Shown here piece after piece: positions 1 through 8,366 of a stretch of DNA of 50,010 nucleotides (positions within the stretch are counted from its first letter, which is position 1; each line of letters starts with the position of its first letter). A program made the position numbers and the translations under genes. Source of the DNA: SpSt-1165 sp964391725 (GTDB taxonomy: Bacteria; Chloroflexota; Anaerolineae; Anaerolineales; Anaerolineaceae); contig CAYMNB010000016.1 in NCBI GenBank assembly GCA_964391725.1, positions 1 to 50,010 on the forward strand. Reading direction: 5' to 3'. The notes beneath the pieces were generated by a model, which did no database searches, was not told where the DNA came from, and worked only from the letters and a program-made list of their open reading frames with translations.

Positions 1-30
1 AGGACAGCAGTCATTACAACGGATTATAGT

Positions 31-564
31 CTATCGCAGGAACAAACCATAATGGAGATAAATATCACGACGTGAGAGCAGAAATTCCTGGAAGCCGCAA
101 TAGGCAAAGCCATTGCTCTCCAATAATTGAATGGCAGGATCATTTTTGGTGGTTACACGAGCCAGTAAGCGCTGGCAGCCCTGATGTGATGCCCAGTCCT
201 GGGCGGTGTACACAAGCTTGGAGCCGACCTTTTCGTGGCGGTAATTCTGGCGCACCACAAGGTCAACAATTTCGACTATACCGGTGCTGTTATGCTCTTT
301 GAGGGCGACAAAGCCAGCAGGATTTTGATTTTTTTGAGCGATCATGACGATATCAGCTGACAGATTGATCTCTAATTGTTCTTCTGCTGTCAGTGAAGGC
401 TGGACAAGCATTTCGCGCGGCAGTCGCACCCGTTGAAATTTGACATTTAATTCTTCTTTGGTCACCTTGCGGTGCATCTGCCAGGCATACTGGGTATGAT
501 AGGCACGGTTCATGGAGAAAAGTTCTTGCGCTTCAAGGGGTGTGCTGGTGATGATTTCGATCAT
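31..564 (-). CDS. GNAT-family N-acetyltransferase
   Basis: Predicted cytoplasmic acyl-CoA-dependent N-acetyltransferase of 177 residues; the acceptor substrate cannot be read from sequence. The GNAT core is visible in the second half: a beta-strand VEIVDLVVRQNYR followed by the acetyl-CoA pyrophosphate loop RHEKVGSKLV (a variant of R/QxxGxG/A), and the late NDPAIQLLESNGF segment typical of GNAT motif B. The first 70 residues are less typical and contain a charged helical stretch. It is the last gene of a minus-strand group, 20 bases after the membrane-protein gene, so it is probably cotranscribed with the PNP gene. Family assignment is firm; the specific reaction is unknown. Confidence 0.85.
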   Translation of the reverse strand: MIEIITSTPLEAQELFSMNRAYHTQYAWQMHRKVTKEELNVKFQRVRLPREMLVQPSLTAEEQLEINLSADIVMIAQKNQNPAGFVALKEHNSTGIVEIVDLVVRQNYRHEKVGSKLVYTAQDWASHQGCQRLLARVTTKNDPAIQLLESNGFAYCGFQEFLLSRRDIYLHYGLFLR

Positions 565-584
565 GAACGAAGGAATCCTTTCGC

Positions 585-1265
585 CTAATTACTGATGAGG
601 ACATTGATGGTACAGGGGGGTAGATAATTGTTGTCGTTGTCGGTTGCCACAATGCGCAGTTGATAGTTACCCGAAGGAACGGTGGTTGTATTCCAGGCGC
701 CGCCCAATCTGTCATCGACTACCTGCTGACTACCGGCTGAGATGGTAATCCAGAGATCGCTGCCTTGTTGTGAATATTCATATTTATAAAAACCAAGCGC
801 CGGAAAGTTCACCGAACCACGGGCTTCGATGATACCGCTGATTTCTTCACCGTCCACCGGGAATGTCCATTCTAATATGCCTTCAACGCAGTAGTTACCA
901 TCCATGGATGGTGTGGGGGTGACTTCGGATGGAAATAGCACCAACTCTTCGGTTGGTTCCAGGGTCATGGTGGGCACTGCGAGCAAGTCCAGGGTGGGGG
1001 TAGGCAGGCCGCCATCCCAAGGGATGAGGGGTGATACAAAGGTGATCGAGATAAAGATCACACCGGCCAATCCTAAAAGCCCCATCAAGGTAAGTATGGA
1101 AGTGCGCAGCTGGCGTACAGCGGTCTCACGCTCCAATCGAAAAGTTGCCAGACGTACTGCGTCCAGGGCAGCGAATAGTTTTTGAGAATACAGTAGTGCT
1201 ACAACGCCAATGACGATGTAGAACCATATCTCGATCGATTTGACAAATTCAATAAACGCCCGCAT
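585..1265 (-). CDS. Two-helix membrane protein with extracytoplasmic C-terminal domain, function unknown
   Basis: Not assigned to a named family. The 226-residue protein has two hydrophobic helices (about residues 10-30 and 57-80) joined by a basic amphipathic stretch. A Pro/Thr-rich linker (about 85-120) follows, then a C-terminal domain of about 100 residues with Ig-like beta character (GGAWNTTTVPSGNYQLRIVA) and cysteines near both of its ends that could form a disulfide outside the cell. Such P/T linkers followed by small beta domains are common in surface proteins of Anaerolineae-like bacteria (inference). It lies 18 bases after the PNP gene and 20 bases before the acetyltransferase gene, which indicates one operon. 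Confidence 0.7.
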   Translation of the reverse strand: MRAFIEFVKSIEIWFYIVIGVVALLYSQKLFAALDAVRLATFRLERETAVRQLRTSILTLMGLLGLAGVIFISITFVSPLIPWDGGLPTPTLDLLAVPTMTLEPTEELVLFPSEVTPTPSMDGNYCVEGILEWTFPVDGEEISGIIEARGSVNFPALGFYKYEYSQQGSDLWITISAGSQQVVDDRLGGAWNTTTVPSGNYQLRIVATDNDNNYLPPCTINVLISN

Positions 1266-1283
1266 GCATTAACCTGATCAGGA

Positions 1284-2120
1284 TCAGAGTTGTGGCAACA
1301 AAGTCAGCAGTAATTCTTTCAGGTGAGTGGCAACACGCGTGCCATACTCCAGCACCTCTTCGTGCGAAGCCTGGTGTTCACCATCCAGAGAAGCCTTGTT
1401 GGTAATAGAGGAGATGCCCAAGACACGCATGCCAGCATGACGCGCTACGGTCACTTCTGGGGCGGTGGACATACCGACAGCGTCCACCCCGATTGTTTGC
1501 ATGAAGCGCAATTCGGCAGGGGTTTCAAAAGTGGGGCCTGAAAGGCAGCAATAGACGCCTTCATGCAAAGGGATGCCCAGTTGACGGGCTGTGCTGCGCG
1601 CCTTGTCTTTGTATTCACGGTCGTAGGCCTGGCTCATGTCAGGGAAGCGGGTGCCAAATTCATCCAGGTTGGGTCCGCGCAAGGGATGGTTGCCGGCAAA
1701 CCCCAAGAAATTGATGTGATCGTCAATCAACATCAATTCCCCTGCTTGAAAGCTGCGTTTGATACCGCCGGCAGCGTTGGTGACCACCAGTTTCTCAATG
1801 CCCAGCAATTTCATGACACGAATGGGAAAGGTGATTTGGCTGGGTGAATAGCCTTCATAGAAATGCACACGGCCCCGCATGATCATGACGACCTTTCCTT
1901 TCAATTTGCCGATGACGAATTGTCCAGAGTGGCCGTGGACGGTTGATTGGGGAAAATGTGGAATATCTTTGTAGGAGATGGTTTCAGGATTTTCCACCAT
2001 ATCTGCCAAAGCACCCAAACCTGAACCAAGAATGAGGGCAATTTCTGGCTGATAGCTGGTTTTCGAGCGGATGTATTCGGCGGCTGTATTGATTTCGGCG
2101 AGAGTCATAAATTTTTCCAT
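1284..2120 (-). CDS. punA: Purine nucleoside phosphorylase, trimeric type
   Basis: Cleaves (deoxy)inosine and (deoxy)guanosine with phosphate to the free base and (deoxy)ribose-1-phosphate in cytoplasmic purine salvage. The 278-residue length is typical of the low-molecular-mass trimeric class. Visible family motifs are GSGLG near residue 33 (phosphate loop), RGRVHFYEGY (phosphate/ribose site), TNAAGG, HINFLG, GPTFETPAE, the GMST segment after VDAV, and ITNKA with the purine-contacting Asn. The ATG start follows a weak SD (caggag). It is the first gene of the minus-strand group. A TATAAT-like -10 lies at 2188-2193 on the minus strand, but no good -35 is visible. Confidence 0.93.
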   Translation of the reverse strand: MEKFMTLAEINTAAEYIRSKTSYQPEIALILGSGLGALADMVENPETISYKDIPHFPQSTVHGHSGQFVIGKLKGKVVMIMRGRVHFYEGYSPSQITFPIRVMKLLGIEKLVVTNAAGGIKRSFQAGELMLIDDHINFLGFAGNHPLRGPNLDEFGTRFPDMSQAYDREYKDKARSTARQLGIPLHEGVYCCLSGPTFETPAELRFMQTIGVDAVGMSTAPEVTVARHAGMRVLGISSITNKASLDGEHQASHEEVLEYGTRVATHLKELLLTLLPQL

Positions 2121-2308
2121 TGTTTAACTCCTGTGTGTATAGATAGAAGGATAGTGGTTTTAGGAAAATAATAGCTATTGATAATTTATTATACCCGCAA
2201 CCGTCCCATAGCGTTGGTAGTAAAGGCGGGTCATATATCTATCGCTGATTGGCTGTTGCGTGAGCAGAGGCTGTCTTTGATTTTTTGCAGAAACCGAAGG
2301 TAAAGGTA

Positions 2309-2336
2309 TTGACAAGCTGGTTTATCTATGTATAAT
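2309..2336 (+). promoter_or_regulatory. Sigma-70-type promoter for the 33-residue microprotein gene
   Basis: A consensus -35 TTGACA at 2309-2314 and a consensus -10 TATAAT at 2331-2336 are separated by 16 bases. Transcription would start near 2343 and read through a leader of about 85 bases into the small ORF at 2430. The 188 bases between the PNP start (2120) and this promoter hold no ORF or clear structure. Both hexamers match perfectly, so the unit is expected to be strongly expressed (inference). Confidence 0.75.
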
Positions 2337-2355
2337 AAAGCCTAATTCGTACCCC

Positions 2356-2377
2356 ATTCGTCAGGTTCCTGGCGAAT
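2356..2377 (+). promoter_or_regulatory. Leader hairpin upstream of the microprotein gene
   Basis: ATTCGTCAG (2356-2364) pairs with CTGGCGAAT (2369-2377), with one G-U pair and a GTTC loop, giving nine base pairs close to the predicted transcript 5' end. No U-run follows, so it is not a terminator; a role in mRNA stability or translation control is possible but unproven. Confidence 0.45.
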
Positions 2378-2429
2378 GATTCCCTGAAAGGTAATTTATA
2401 GTTAGGCAGCAAATCGAGGAGATTTGTCC

Positions 2430-2531
2430 ATGTACTGGTATGTTCTTATTTGCATTCTAATGGTTATGGCTCTTACCTACATCTATATAGATGATGGGAT
2501 GCGCTTGGCCGGGAGTGTGAATGGGAAGTAA
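2430..2531 (+). CDS. 33-residue single-helix membrane microprotein, unknown function
   Basis: Short ORF of 33 codons: a hydrophobic helix of about 18 residues (WYVLICILMVMALTYIYI) followed by a short polar tail with the acidic pair DD and a basic C-terminus. The ATG at 2430 is preceded by a strong SD (gaggag at 2416-2421, eight bases upstream). A consensus promoter lies upstream (2309-2336), a hairpin lies in the leader, and a terminator-like stem follows at 2559. This signal set, together with the coherent hydrophobic composition, makes a real gene likely. No homolog is recognised; the function is open (small regulator of a membrane complex, or a toxin-like peptide, are untested options). 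Confidence 0.6.
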   Translation: MYWYVLICILMVMALTYIYIDDGMRLAGSVNGK

Positions 2532-2558
2532 GGTACCAGTCACAGAAGTAAGAAAGAC

Positions 2559-2590
2559 ACCGCCCAGTCAAGCGAACGAGGCGGTTTTTC
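2559..2590 (+). terminator. Intrinsic terminator after the microprotein gene
   Basis: ACCGCC (2559-2564) pairs with GGCGGT (2580-2585), with a 15-base loop, followed at once by TTTTTCTT. The stem is short but the U-tract is good, and it separates this unit from livK. Confidence 0.7.
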
Positions 2591-2763
2591 TTATGTGTCG
2601 AGTCGATTTGACTGAAGGAGGTAAGCAATAAATATTTCCAAACAGATCGGCAGCAAGAGTTGTCCACTCTCATAAGGTAATTTCAGCCTTCAGACCAGGC
2701 TGAGGTGCAAAGAAGAAAAATTGTGTTTTGTTTATTGTTAGCTTATTCGTAGGAGAATAAATA
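2591..2763 (+). promoter_or_regulatory. livK upstream region with a leader hairpin
   Basis: No ORF is supported here. An SD-like aaggaggtaag at about 2617-2627 has no ATG, GTG or TTG at a proper distance. TCAGCCT (2683-2689) and AGGCTGA (2697-2703) form a seven-pair hairpin about 60 bases before the livK start. A convincing promoter was not found; TTGACT near 2608 with a poor -10 is the best candidate. The SD for livK itself is taggag just before 2764. Confidence 0.35.
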
Positions 2764-3975
2764 ATGAAAAAAATTGGTTTGTTATTTGTAGTAGTGTTGA
2801 TGGCGTTGGTGTTCGCTTCATGCGGCGGCGGTTTGCCCGAAGCTTGCGAGGCGGATCCCCTTGGGTGTGCTGTAGTCGAACAGGGTGAAACCGTCAAAAT
2901 CGGTATGGCTGGCCCCATGTTAGGCGACTATGCCATGTTCGGCCAGGACATTTCACAGGGTGCGATGATTGCGATCAATGAGTTCAATGAAGCCGGTGGT
3001 CTGGAAGGCTTTGAGTTCGCTTTGGTGGCTGAGGACACCGGCGGCGCACCTGAACAGGGCGCGGCTGTTGCCAGTAAATTTGTGACCGATGATACCATGG
3101 TGGCGATTGCCGGGCATATTTTCTCTGGCGAGACCGAAGCTGCGATGCCCATCTATGAAGATGCCGGATTCCCGATGATGTCGCCTTCAGCGACCAACCC
3201 GCCACTGACCACGTTGGGTTCGTCAGTGTTCAACCGTCTGGCTTTCACCGATGCGGTGCAGGCAAAATTTGCGGCTGAGATGCTGTTCAATGACCTGGGC
3301 ATGACCAAATTGGCTTTGGTACACGATGGTGGCGCCTATGGCCAGGGTCTGGCAGAAGAAGTGCAGAAGAATTTTGAAGCGCTTGGCGGCGAGGTTGTGG
3401 CATTTGAGGCAATCACCGTTGGTGAAGCCGATTACTCAGCTACACTGGCATCTGTTGCCGCCAAAGATCCTGAGGCTGTCTATTTTGGTGGCTACTCCGC
3501 AGAGGGCATCATCATGATGAACCAGTGGGTGCAGTCTGGACTGGAAGGGGTGTTGTTCTTCGGTTGTGATGGCACCTATGGTGTGGAATTCACCCAGAAG
3601 ACGGGCGCGAACAGCATTGGTGCATTGGCTGCCTCTTTGGTGCCGCCCGATTCTGCTGAAAAGACCGCTTTTGACGTGATTTACCAGTCAACTTTTGGTC
3701 TCCAGGCTGGCGAATTAAGCGCGTTCACCTGGAGCGCCTATGACACCGCCTGGACTTTGATCGAAGCGGCAAAATCAGTTGCGTTCGTTGATGGCGATAC
3801 CCTTTATATTCCTCGCAGCCAGATGGTGGCAGCTGTGCGCACTACTAACTACAACGGTTTGACCGGCGCAGTGGTGTGTGATGCATTCGGCGAATGCAAT
3901 GCTTCTGGCCCGACCTTCTATGAGGTGGTCAGTGATGGTGCGGGTGGCGCTGTGTGGGTGCCCTATACCAAATAA
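2764..3975 (+). CDS. livK: Branched-chain amino-acid ABC transporter, substrate-binding lipoprotein
   Basis: Extracytoplasmic solute receptor of a LivKHMGF-type importer (403 residues). The N-terminus is a lipoprotein signal: MKK, a hydrophobic core, then a VFASC lipobox with the lipidated Cys near residue 20, so the protein is anchored to the membrane face. The mature part shows the periplasmic-binding type I fold: an early strand with IGMAGPMLGDYA, the FNEAGG helix end typical of Leu/Ile/Val receptors, and LALVHDGGAYGQGLAEEV opening the second domain. The ligand may be a branched-chain amino acid, another amino acid or urea; sequence alone does not decide. It leads the transporter operon and is separated from the permeases by a stable stem-loop. 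Confidence 0.92.
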   Translation: MKKIGLLFVVVLMALVFASCGGGLPEACEADPLGCAVVEQGETVKIGMAGPMLGDYAMFGQDISQGAMIAINEFNEAGGLEGFEFALVAEDTGGAPEQGAAVASKFVTDDTMVAIAGHIFSGETEAAMPIYEDAGFPMMSPSATNPPLTTLGSSVFNRLAFTDAVQAKFAAEMLFNDLGMTKLALVHDGGAYGQGLAEEVQKNFEALGGEVVAFEAITVGEADYSATLASVAAKDPEAVYFGGYSAEGIIMMNQWVQSGLEGVLFFGCDGTYGVEFTQKTGANSIGALAASLVPPDSAEKTAFDVIYQSTFGLQAGELSAFTWSAYDTAWTLIEAAKSVAFVDGDTLYIPRSQMVAAVRTTNYNGLTGAVVCDAFGECNASGPTFYEVVSDGAGGAVWVPYTK

Positions 3976-4002
3976 GAAGTTCGTTATAGAATTGTTTTTG
4001 AC

Positions 4003-4030
4003 CGGAGGGGAGAAGCAATTCTCCCCTCCG
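4003..4030 (+). promoter_or_regulatory. Intercistronic GNRA-capped stem-loop between livK and livH
   Basis: CGGAGGGGAGAA (4003-4014) pairs perfectly with TTCTCCCCTCCG (4019-4030) around a GCAA tetraloop: twelve pairs with no mismatch. No U-tract follows, so it is better read as an mRNA 3'-stabilising or partial-termination element. Such an element would give more binding protein than permease, a known arrangement in ABC importer operons. Confidence 0.7.
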
Positions 4031-4134
4031 AAATTGCTTTGAGGTGATGGTGGCGGGTTTGGCTGTTAGCTGCCTAAGCCAGTTTATGATGAATTTTAAT
4101 GGTAGAAAGAATAGGAACGAGAGAGCGTGATTCC

Positions 4135-5238
4135 ATGGAACAATCAAAAAAACGAAATCTCGCCGACTTAAATCTTAGTAAATCATTACGATCCCTGTTC
4201 GGGATCGTCGTGCTTGCCCTTTTGCTTTGGCGATTTTACAATGTATTATTCATTGAACAAACCTACGGCCCAGATACCTGGGCTCGATTTGCGATTACAG
4301 GACTGATCATCGGCGGTATGTATGCGCTGATCGCTATCGGTTATACCCTTGTATACGGTATTTTGTTTATGATCAACTTCGCCCATGGCGAAGTGATGAT
4401 GCTGGGCTCCTTTGCAGGTTATTTTGTGTTTGAGCTGCTGGCGATCATACCTGCGCCTTTTGCAGCCAACCCTGAAAAAGGATTTTTAAATGCGCTGCCG
4501 ATTCTTTCGATCATCATTGCGTTTTTGGTGGGCATGTTCGTTTCAGCGCTCTCGGGTTACTTGCTTGAGAGAGTCGCTTACCGCCCCTTGCGCACTGCCC
4601 CCAGGCTGGTGCCATTAATCAGCGCGATTGGTGCCTCCATTTTTTTGCAGAATGCGGCCATGCTGTTATTTGGCCCGCAGCGGCGGCCGTATTTGAATCC
4701 TGACTGGTTATCACGCGGAACTGGCTGGGATGTGTTGATTGGCGGCAGGTCGGTGTTGATCACCTATACCGGCGTGCTATCCATTGTTCTGTCTGCCTTG
4801 TTGATGATCGGCTTGTATTTGCTGGTGCAATATACCAAACTGGGCCGCTCTATGCGCGCTGTGGCGGAGGACAAACAGGCGGCGGCGCTGATGGGCATTG
4901 ATGTGAATGCTGTTATCAGCCGGACTTTCATTATCAGCGGTATCCTGGCAGGAGCGGCTGGTGTGATGTGGGGCATTCACAATGGCATGATTAACCACTA
5001 CATTGGTTTTCTGCCCGGCATGAAAGCCTTCACTGCCGCCGTGATGGGCGGTATCGGCAATATTCCTGGTGCTATGTTGGGCGGGATGACGTTGGGTATT
5101 TTGGAGTCCTTGGGGCCGGCGATGCTGGGGATCGATTTCCAGTTGAAGGATGTGATCGCGTTCACGATTTTGATCCTGGTGCTGGTCTTTCGCCCATCGG
5201 GCTTGTTGGGCGAGCGTTTGTCAGAGGAGAAGGTGTGA
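4135..5238 (+). CDS. livH: Branched-chain amino-acid ABC transporter, permease LivH
   Basis: Inner-membrane permease of the LivHM pair (367 residues from this start). It has the family features: a first hydrophobic helix (about 20-35), GLIIGGMYALIAIGYTLVYG, INFAHGEVMMLG (the conserved NFAHG segment after the second helix) and the cytoplasmic coupling segment GRSMRAVAEDKQAAALMGID that contacts the ATPases, then GGIGNIPGAMLGG. An in-frame ATG 36 bases upstream (4099) has no SD; the ATG at 4135 has a purine-rich stretch in front, so I prefer it, with moderate certainty. The stop overlaps the livM start by one base. Confidence 0.92.
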   Translation: MEQSKKRNLADLNLSKSLRSLFGIVVLALLLWRFYNVLFIEQTYGPDTWARFAITGLIIGGMYALIAIGYTLVYGILFMINFAHGEVMMLGSFAGYFVFELLAIIPAPFAANPEKGFLNALPILSIIIAFLVGMFVSALSGYLLERVAYRPLRTAPRLVPLISAIGASIFLQNAAMLLFGPQRRPYLNPDWLSRGTGWDVLIGGRSVLITYTGVLSIVLSALLMIGLYLLVQYTKLGRSMRAVAEDKQAAALMGIDVNAVISRTFIISGILAGAAGVMWGIHNGMINHYIGFLPGMKAFTAAVMGGIGNIPGAMLGGMTLGILESLGPAMLGIDFQLKDVIAFTILILVLVFRPSGLLGERLSEEKV

Positions 5239-6797
5239 TGTTTACGCATTTATCGGTATATAAACGATCGTTTTCGTTTGGTCTGGTTGCCGGATGTGTG
5301 CTGGTGTTTTTGAGTTTGATCGGTTTCATTGCGATCATTGGACAAATAGTGTTTGGTGCGCGTTTTTTGACCATGCCCCAATACGCTATCATGATTGCAA
5401 TTTGCGGTTTCCTGGCTGGTTTGATCGCAATTTCTCGCCGTCAAGATGAGGCTGGCGATTGGAAGCCTGTGCTGGCTATTGGGGCATTCACGGGGCTAGG
5501 TACGGGGATTCTGATGATTTTGTTCTCCCTGGCGATGGACTTTATCAGAACCGGAGGCGCTGACCCAAGGACCTATCTGGTGAAATTGTCGCCCCAGCTT
5601 TTAGAGCTATATTTGTTTGATGCCCACTGGCTGATCGCGGCGGGTTTGTACCTGGCTGCGCTGATCGCAGGAGGCTTGCTGGCGGGCGTGTTTATCAAGG
5701 CTGTCATCCAGGCTGATTGGCGCAAAAACTTAATGGAGAGAGGCAAACAGCAAGTCAATCAACTGAAAACGCTGCCGGTCGTCCTCAAGCTGCAAGCCAA
5801 TAAACATGCCAACCCGATCATGATTGTGGTTGCTTTGGTATTGCTGTTCCTGATGCCGTATGTATGGGGCAGCTATTGGAACTATGTGATGGGCACGGTC
5901 GGTATATATATCTTGTTGGGACTCGGGATGAATATCATCGTGGGCCTTTCTGGCCAATTGGTGTTGGGGTATGTGGCGTTTTTTGCTATCGGCGCTTACA
6001 CCATGGGTCTGATGACTTCACCGGTACCACTTGGCATCTCGCTGGGATTCTGGCCGGCATTGGTGGCAAGTGTGATAACAGCTGCCCTGACCGGCATTCT
6101 GTTGGGTCTGCCAATTTTGAATTTGCGCGGCGACTATCTGGCAATCGTTACGCTGGGTTTTGGCGAAATTATCCGTATTTTAATCAAGAGCGACAGCCTA
6201 ACTTCGCTCACCGGCGGTCCCAAAGGATTGCGCAACATTGCCAAACCAACTTTGTTTGGCATGAACTTTTCCTCTGATGTGAATTTCATGCACTTGATCC
6301 TGGTGGGTGTGCTTGTCGGCATCTTTATTGCTTACCGCTTGCAGAACTCGCGCACCGGGCGAGCGTGGCTCTCGATTCAAGGCGACCAGATCGTATCGCG
6401 TGCTACCGGTGTGAATAGTTACTTTTACAAAATTTTGGCACTGGCACTCGGTGCTGCTTTTGCGGGTGTGGGTGGGGCGATCTTTGCCTCGCGCAACCAG
6501 TTCACTGGCCCAGAGGATCACATCTTGATGGTATCCATCAATGTGTTATGTCTGGTGATTGTGGGTGGTATGGGCAGCTTACCCGGGGTTGTGCTGGGTT
6601 CGTTTGTGTTGAAAGGCATCCCGGAGTTGCTGCGAGATCTGACCGATTACCGTTTGCTTGTGTTCGGTATTTTGCTGGTGGTCATGATGATCGCGCGGCC
6701 GGAAGGATTGTGGCCCAGCGGTCGTCCCCGCATCGCAGAGATTTTGCAGAATCGCAAAATTCCTCTGGATGAACCTTCTGAGGAGGTGCCAGCATGA
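5238..6797 (+). CDS. livM: Branched-chain amino-acid ABC transporter, permease LivM with long N-terminal extension
   Basis: Second permease (519 residues). The LivM core occupies roughly residues 195-500: GLGMNIIVGLSGQLVLGYVA (the conserved GLSGQ/GYVAFFAIGAY region), NLRGDYLAIVTLGFGEIIRI, and the coupling helix GRAWLSIQGDQIVSRATGVN, where the usual REDE is replaced by QGDQ. Before the core lie about 190 extra residues with four hydrophobic segments and a charged linker, longer than the extension in E. coli LivM. The ATG at 5238 is chosen because gaggagaagg sits just upstream; a GTG three bases earlier is possible. It overlaps livG by four bases (ATGA), indicating translational coupling. Confidence 0.9.
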   Translation: MFTHLSVYKRSFSFGLVAGCVLVFLSLIGFIAIIGQIVFGARFLTMPQYAIMIAICGFLAGLIAISRRQDEAGDWKPVLAIGAFTGLGTGILMILFSLAMDFIRTGGADPRTYLVKLSPQLLELYLFDAHWLIAAGLYLAALIAGGLLAGVFIKAVIQADWRKNLMERGKQQVNQLKTLPVVLKLQANKHANPIMIVVALVLLFLMPYVWGSYWNYVMGTVGIYILLGLGMNIIVGLSGQLVLGYVAFFAIGAYTMGLMTSPVPLGISLGFWPALVASVITAALTGILLGLPILNLRGDYLAIVTLGFGEIIRILIKSDSLTSLTGGPKGLRNIAKPTLFGMNFSSDVNFMHLILVGVLVGIFIAYRLQNSRTGRAWLSIQGDQIVSRATGVNSYFYKILALALGAAFAGVGGAIFASRNQFTGPEDHILMVSINVLCLVIVGGMGSLPGVVLGSFVLKGIPELLRDLTDYRLLVFGILLVVMMIARPEGLWPSGRPRIAEILQNRKIPLDEPSEEVPA

Positions 6798-7624
6798 CGG
6801 CAGTAAACCACAGCAATGGTGTTCCAGTAATCGAAACCCGCTCCGTGACCAAACGGTTTGGCGGTTTGGTGGCAGTTTCTTCCGTGGATATTGTCATTGA
6901 AGATAAGGCCATTTATGCTATCATTGGCCCGAATGGCGCCGGAAAAACGACTTTGTTCAATTGTATCTCCGGTTTTTATACGCCCGAAGAAGGCGATATC
7001 CTGTTCAATGGCAGGCCCATTCAGGGATTGAGCACTGACCGCATTGCCAGTTTGGGCATTGCGCGCACCTATCAGAATATCCGCCTGTTTCGGAATCTGA
7101 CAGCCATGGAAAACATCCTGGTTGGCTCTCACTGCCGTTACCAAAACTCATGGGTGGACGCGGTGCTGCATACCAGGCGCTGGAAAAATGAGGAACAACA
7201 CTCGCAAGATAAAGCCTATGAATTGTTGGACTATATCGGGTTGAATGGGCTTGGTGATCATCTGGCAGTCAATCTGCCTTATGGCGCGCAACGGCGTCTG
7301 GAGATCGCGCGGGCGCTGGCGAGTACCCCCAAACTGCTGCTGCTGGATGAACCGACCGCTGGTATGAATCCACAAGAAACGGATGAAATGATTGCCTTTA
7401 TCCGCAACGTGCGTGATGATTTGGGGATCACCATCCTGTTAATTGAACATGACATGCGTATGGTGATGGGTATTTCGGAGCAGATTTCCGTATTGGATTA
7501 TGGCATGAAGATCGCTGAAGGCACCCCCAAAGAAATCCAATCGAATCAAAAAGTGATCGAAGCCTATCTGGGACCAGGCGCAGCGGCACTGGAAGAGAAA
7601 TTCAAGCGAGGCAGACAACAATGA
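6794..7624 (+). CDS. livG: Branched-chain amino-acid ABC transporter, ATP-binding protein LivG
   Basis: Cytoplasmic ATPase of the importer, 276 residues. Walker A GPNGAGKTT lies at about residues 49-57, and the LivG-type signature PYGAQRRLEIARALA replaces the common LSGGQ. Walker B LLLLDEPTAGMNP and the switch His in LLIEHDMRMV follow. The C-terminus carries the family-typical GTPKEIQSNQKVIEAYLG segment. It is coupled to livM and livF by ATGA overlaps on both sides, so the ATPases are made in equal amounts. Assignment as LivG rather than LivF rests on the longer helical domain and the PYGxQR signature. Confidence 0.94.
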   Translation: MTAVNHSNGVPVIETRSVTKRFGGLVAVSSVDIVIEDKAIYAIIGPNGAGKTTLFNCISGFYTPEEGDILFNGRPIQGLSTDRIASLGIARTYQNIRLFRNLTAMENILVGSHCRYQNSWVDAVLHTRRWKNEEQHSQDKAYELLDYIGLNGLGDHLAVNLPYGAQRRLEIARALASTPKLLLLDEPTAGMNPQETDEMIAFIRNVRDDLGITILLIEHDMRMVMGISEQISVLDYGMKIAEGTPKEIQSNQKVIEAYLGPGAAALEEKFKRGRQQ

Positions 7625-8343
7625 ACGACACACTCAGAATGCTTGATGTGCAGGATCTGCATGTGTACTATGGTGCCATCCATGCACTGAAAGGTGTATC
7701 ATTTCACCTCGACAAAGGCGAAGTGGTAGCGCTGATCGGCACCAACGGCGCGGGAAAATCGACCACGCTGAACACGCTCTCTGGCTTGCTTCCCCCCACG
7801 CAAGGTTCTTTTTCTTTCGAAGGGGAAGATATCACTGCGGTGGCGCCGCAAGATATTGTCAAACTGGGTATTGTGCAGGTGCCGGAAGGCCGCAAAATCT
7901 TTGCGCGCATGACCGTTCGTGAAAATCTTGAGATGGGGGCTTATATTTTCGATGACCGGGCACAAATCGAAAAGGATGTCAATAAGGCATTTGACCTGTT
8001 CCCTCGTCTGGCTGAGCGGCAGCGGCAGTTGGGCGGCACACTTTCCGGCGGTGAACAACAAATGCTGGCTATGGCGCGTGCTCTGATGACACGCCCGAAA
8101 CTGCTGCTGATGGATGAACCCTCCATGGGCCTGGCGCCAATTTTGGTGGAGCAGGTTTTTGAGATCATTCAGGAGATCAACCGCTCTGGCACCACGGTTC
8201 TTTTGGTGGAGCAGAATGCGCAGATGGCGCTCTCGATTGCTGACCGGGGGTATGTAATGGAAACCGGCAAGATTGTGTTGACCGGCAGCGGCGAAGAACT
8301 GTTGGTGAATCCGCAGGTGAAAGAAGCCTATCTGGGCGGGTAA
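7621..8343 (+). CDS. livF: Branched-chain amino-acid ABC transporter, ATP-binding protein LivF
   Basis: Partner ATPase of LivG, 240 residues, the standard LivF length. It shows YYGAIHALKGVSF, Walker A GTNGAGKST, VPEGRKIFARMTVRENLEMGA (the conserved PEGR/F segment of LivF), the LSGGEQQMLAMARAL signature, Walker B LLLMDEPSMGLAP and the LVEQN switch region in which Gln follows Glu instead of His. It is the last gene of the livKHMGF operon. A hairpin with a T-tract follows within 30 bases and probably ends the transcript. Confidence 0.94.
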   Translation: MNDTLRMLDVQDLHVYYGAIHALKGVSFHLDKGEVVALIGTNGAGKSTTLNTLSGLLPPTQGSFSFEGEDITAVAPQDIVKLGIVQVPEGRKIFARMTVRENLEMGAYIFDDRAQIEKDVNKAFDLFPRLAERQRQLGGTLSGGEQQMLAMARALMTRPKLLLMDEPSMGLAPILVEQVFEIIQEINRSGTTVLLVEQNAQMALSIADRGYVMETGKIVLTGSGEELLVNPQVKEAYLGG

Positions 8344-8366
8344 ACCAAAGAATAACAACCTTGGTG

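Noticed and set aside
2617..2680. Strong SD-like sequence (aaggaggtaag) before a short frame
   Set aside because: No ATG, GTG or TTG at the right distance; only an ATT-started 13-codon frame follows.
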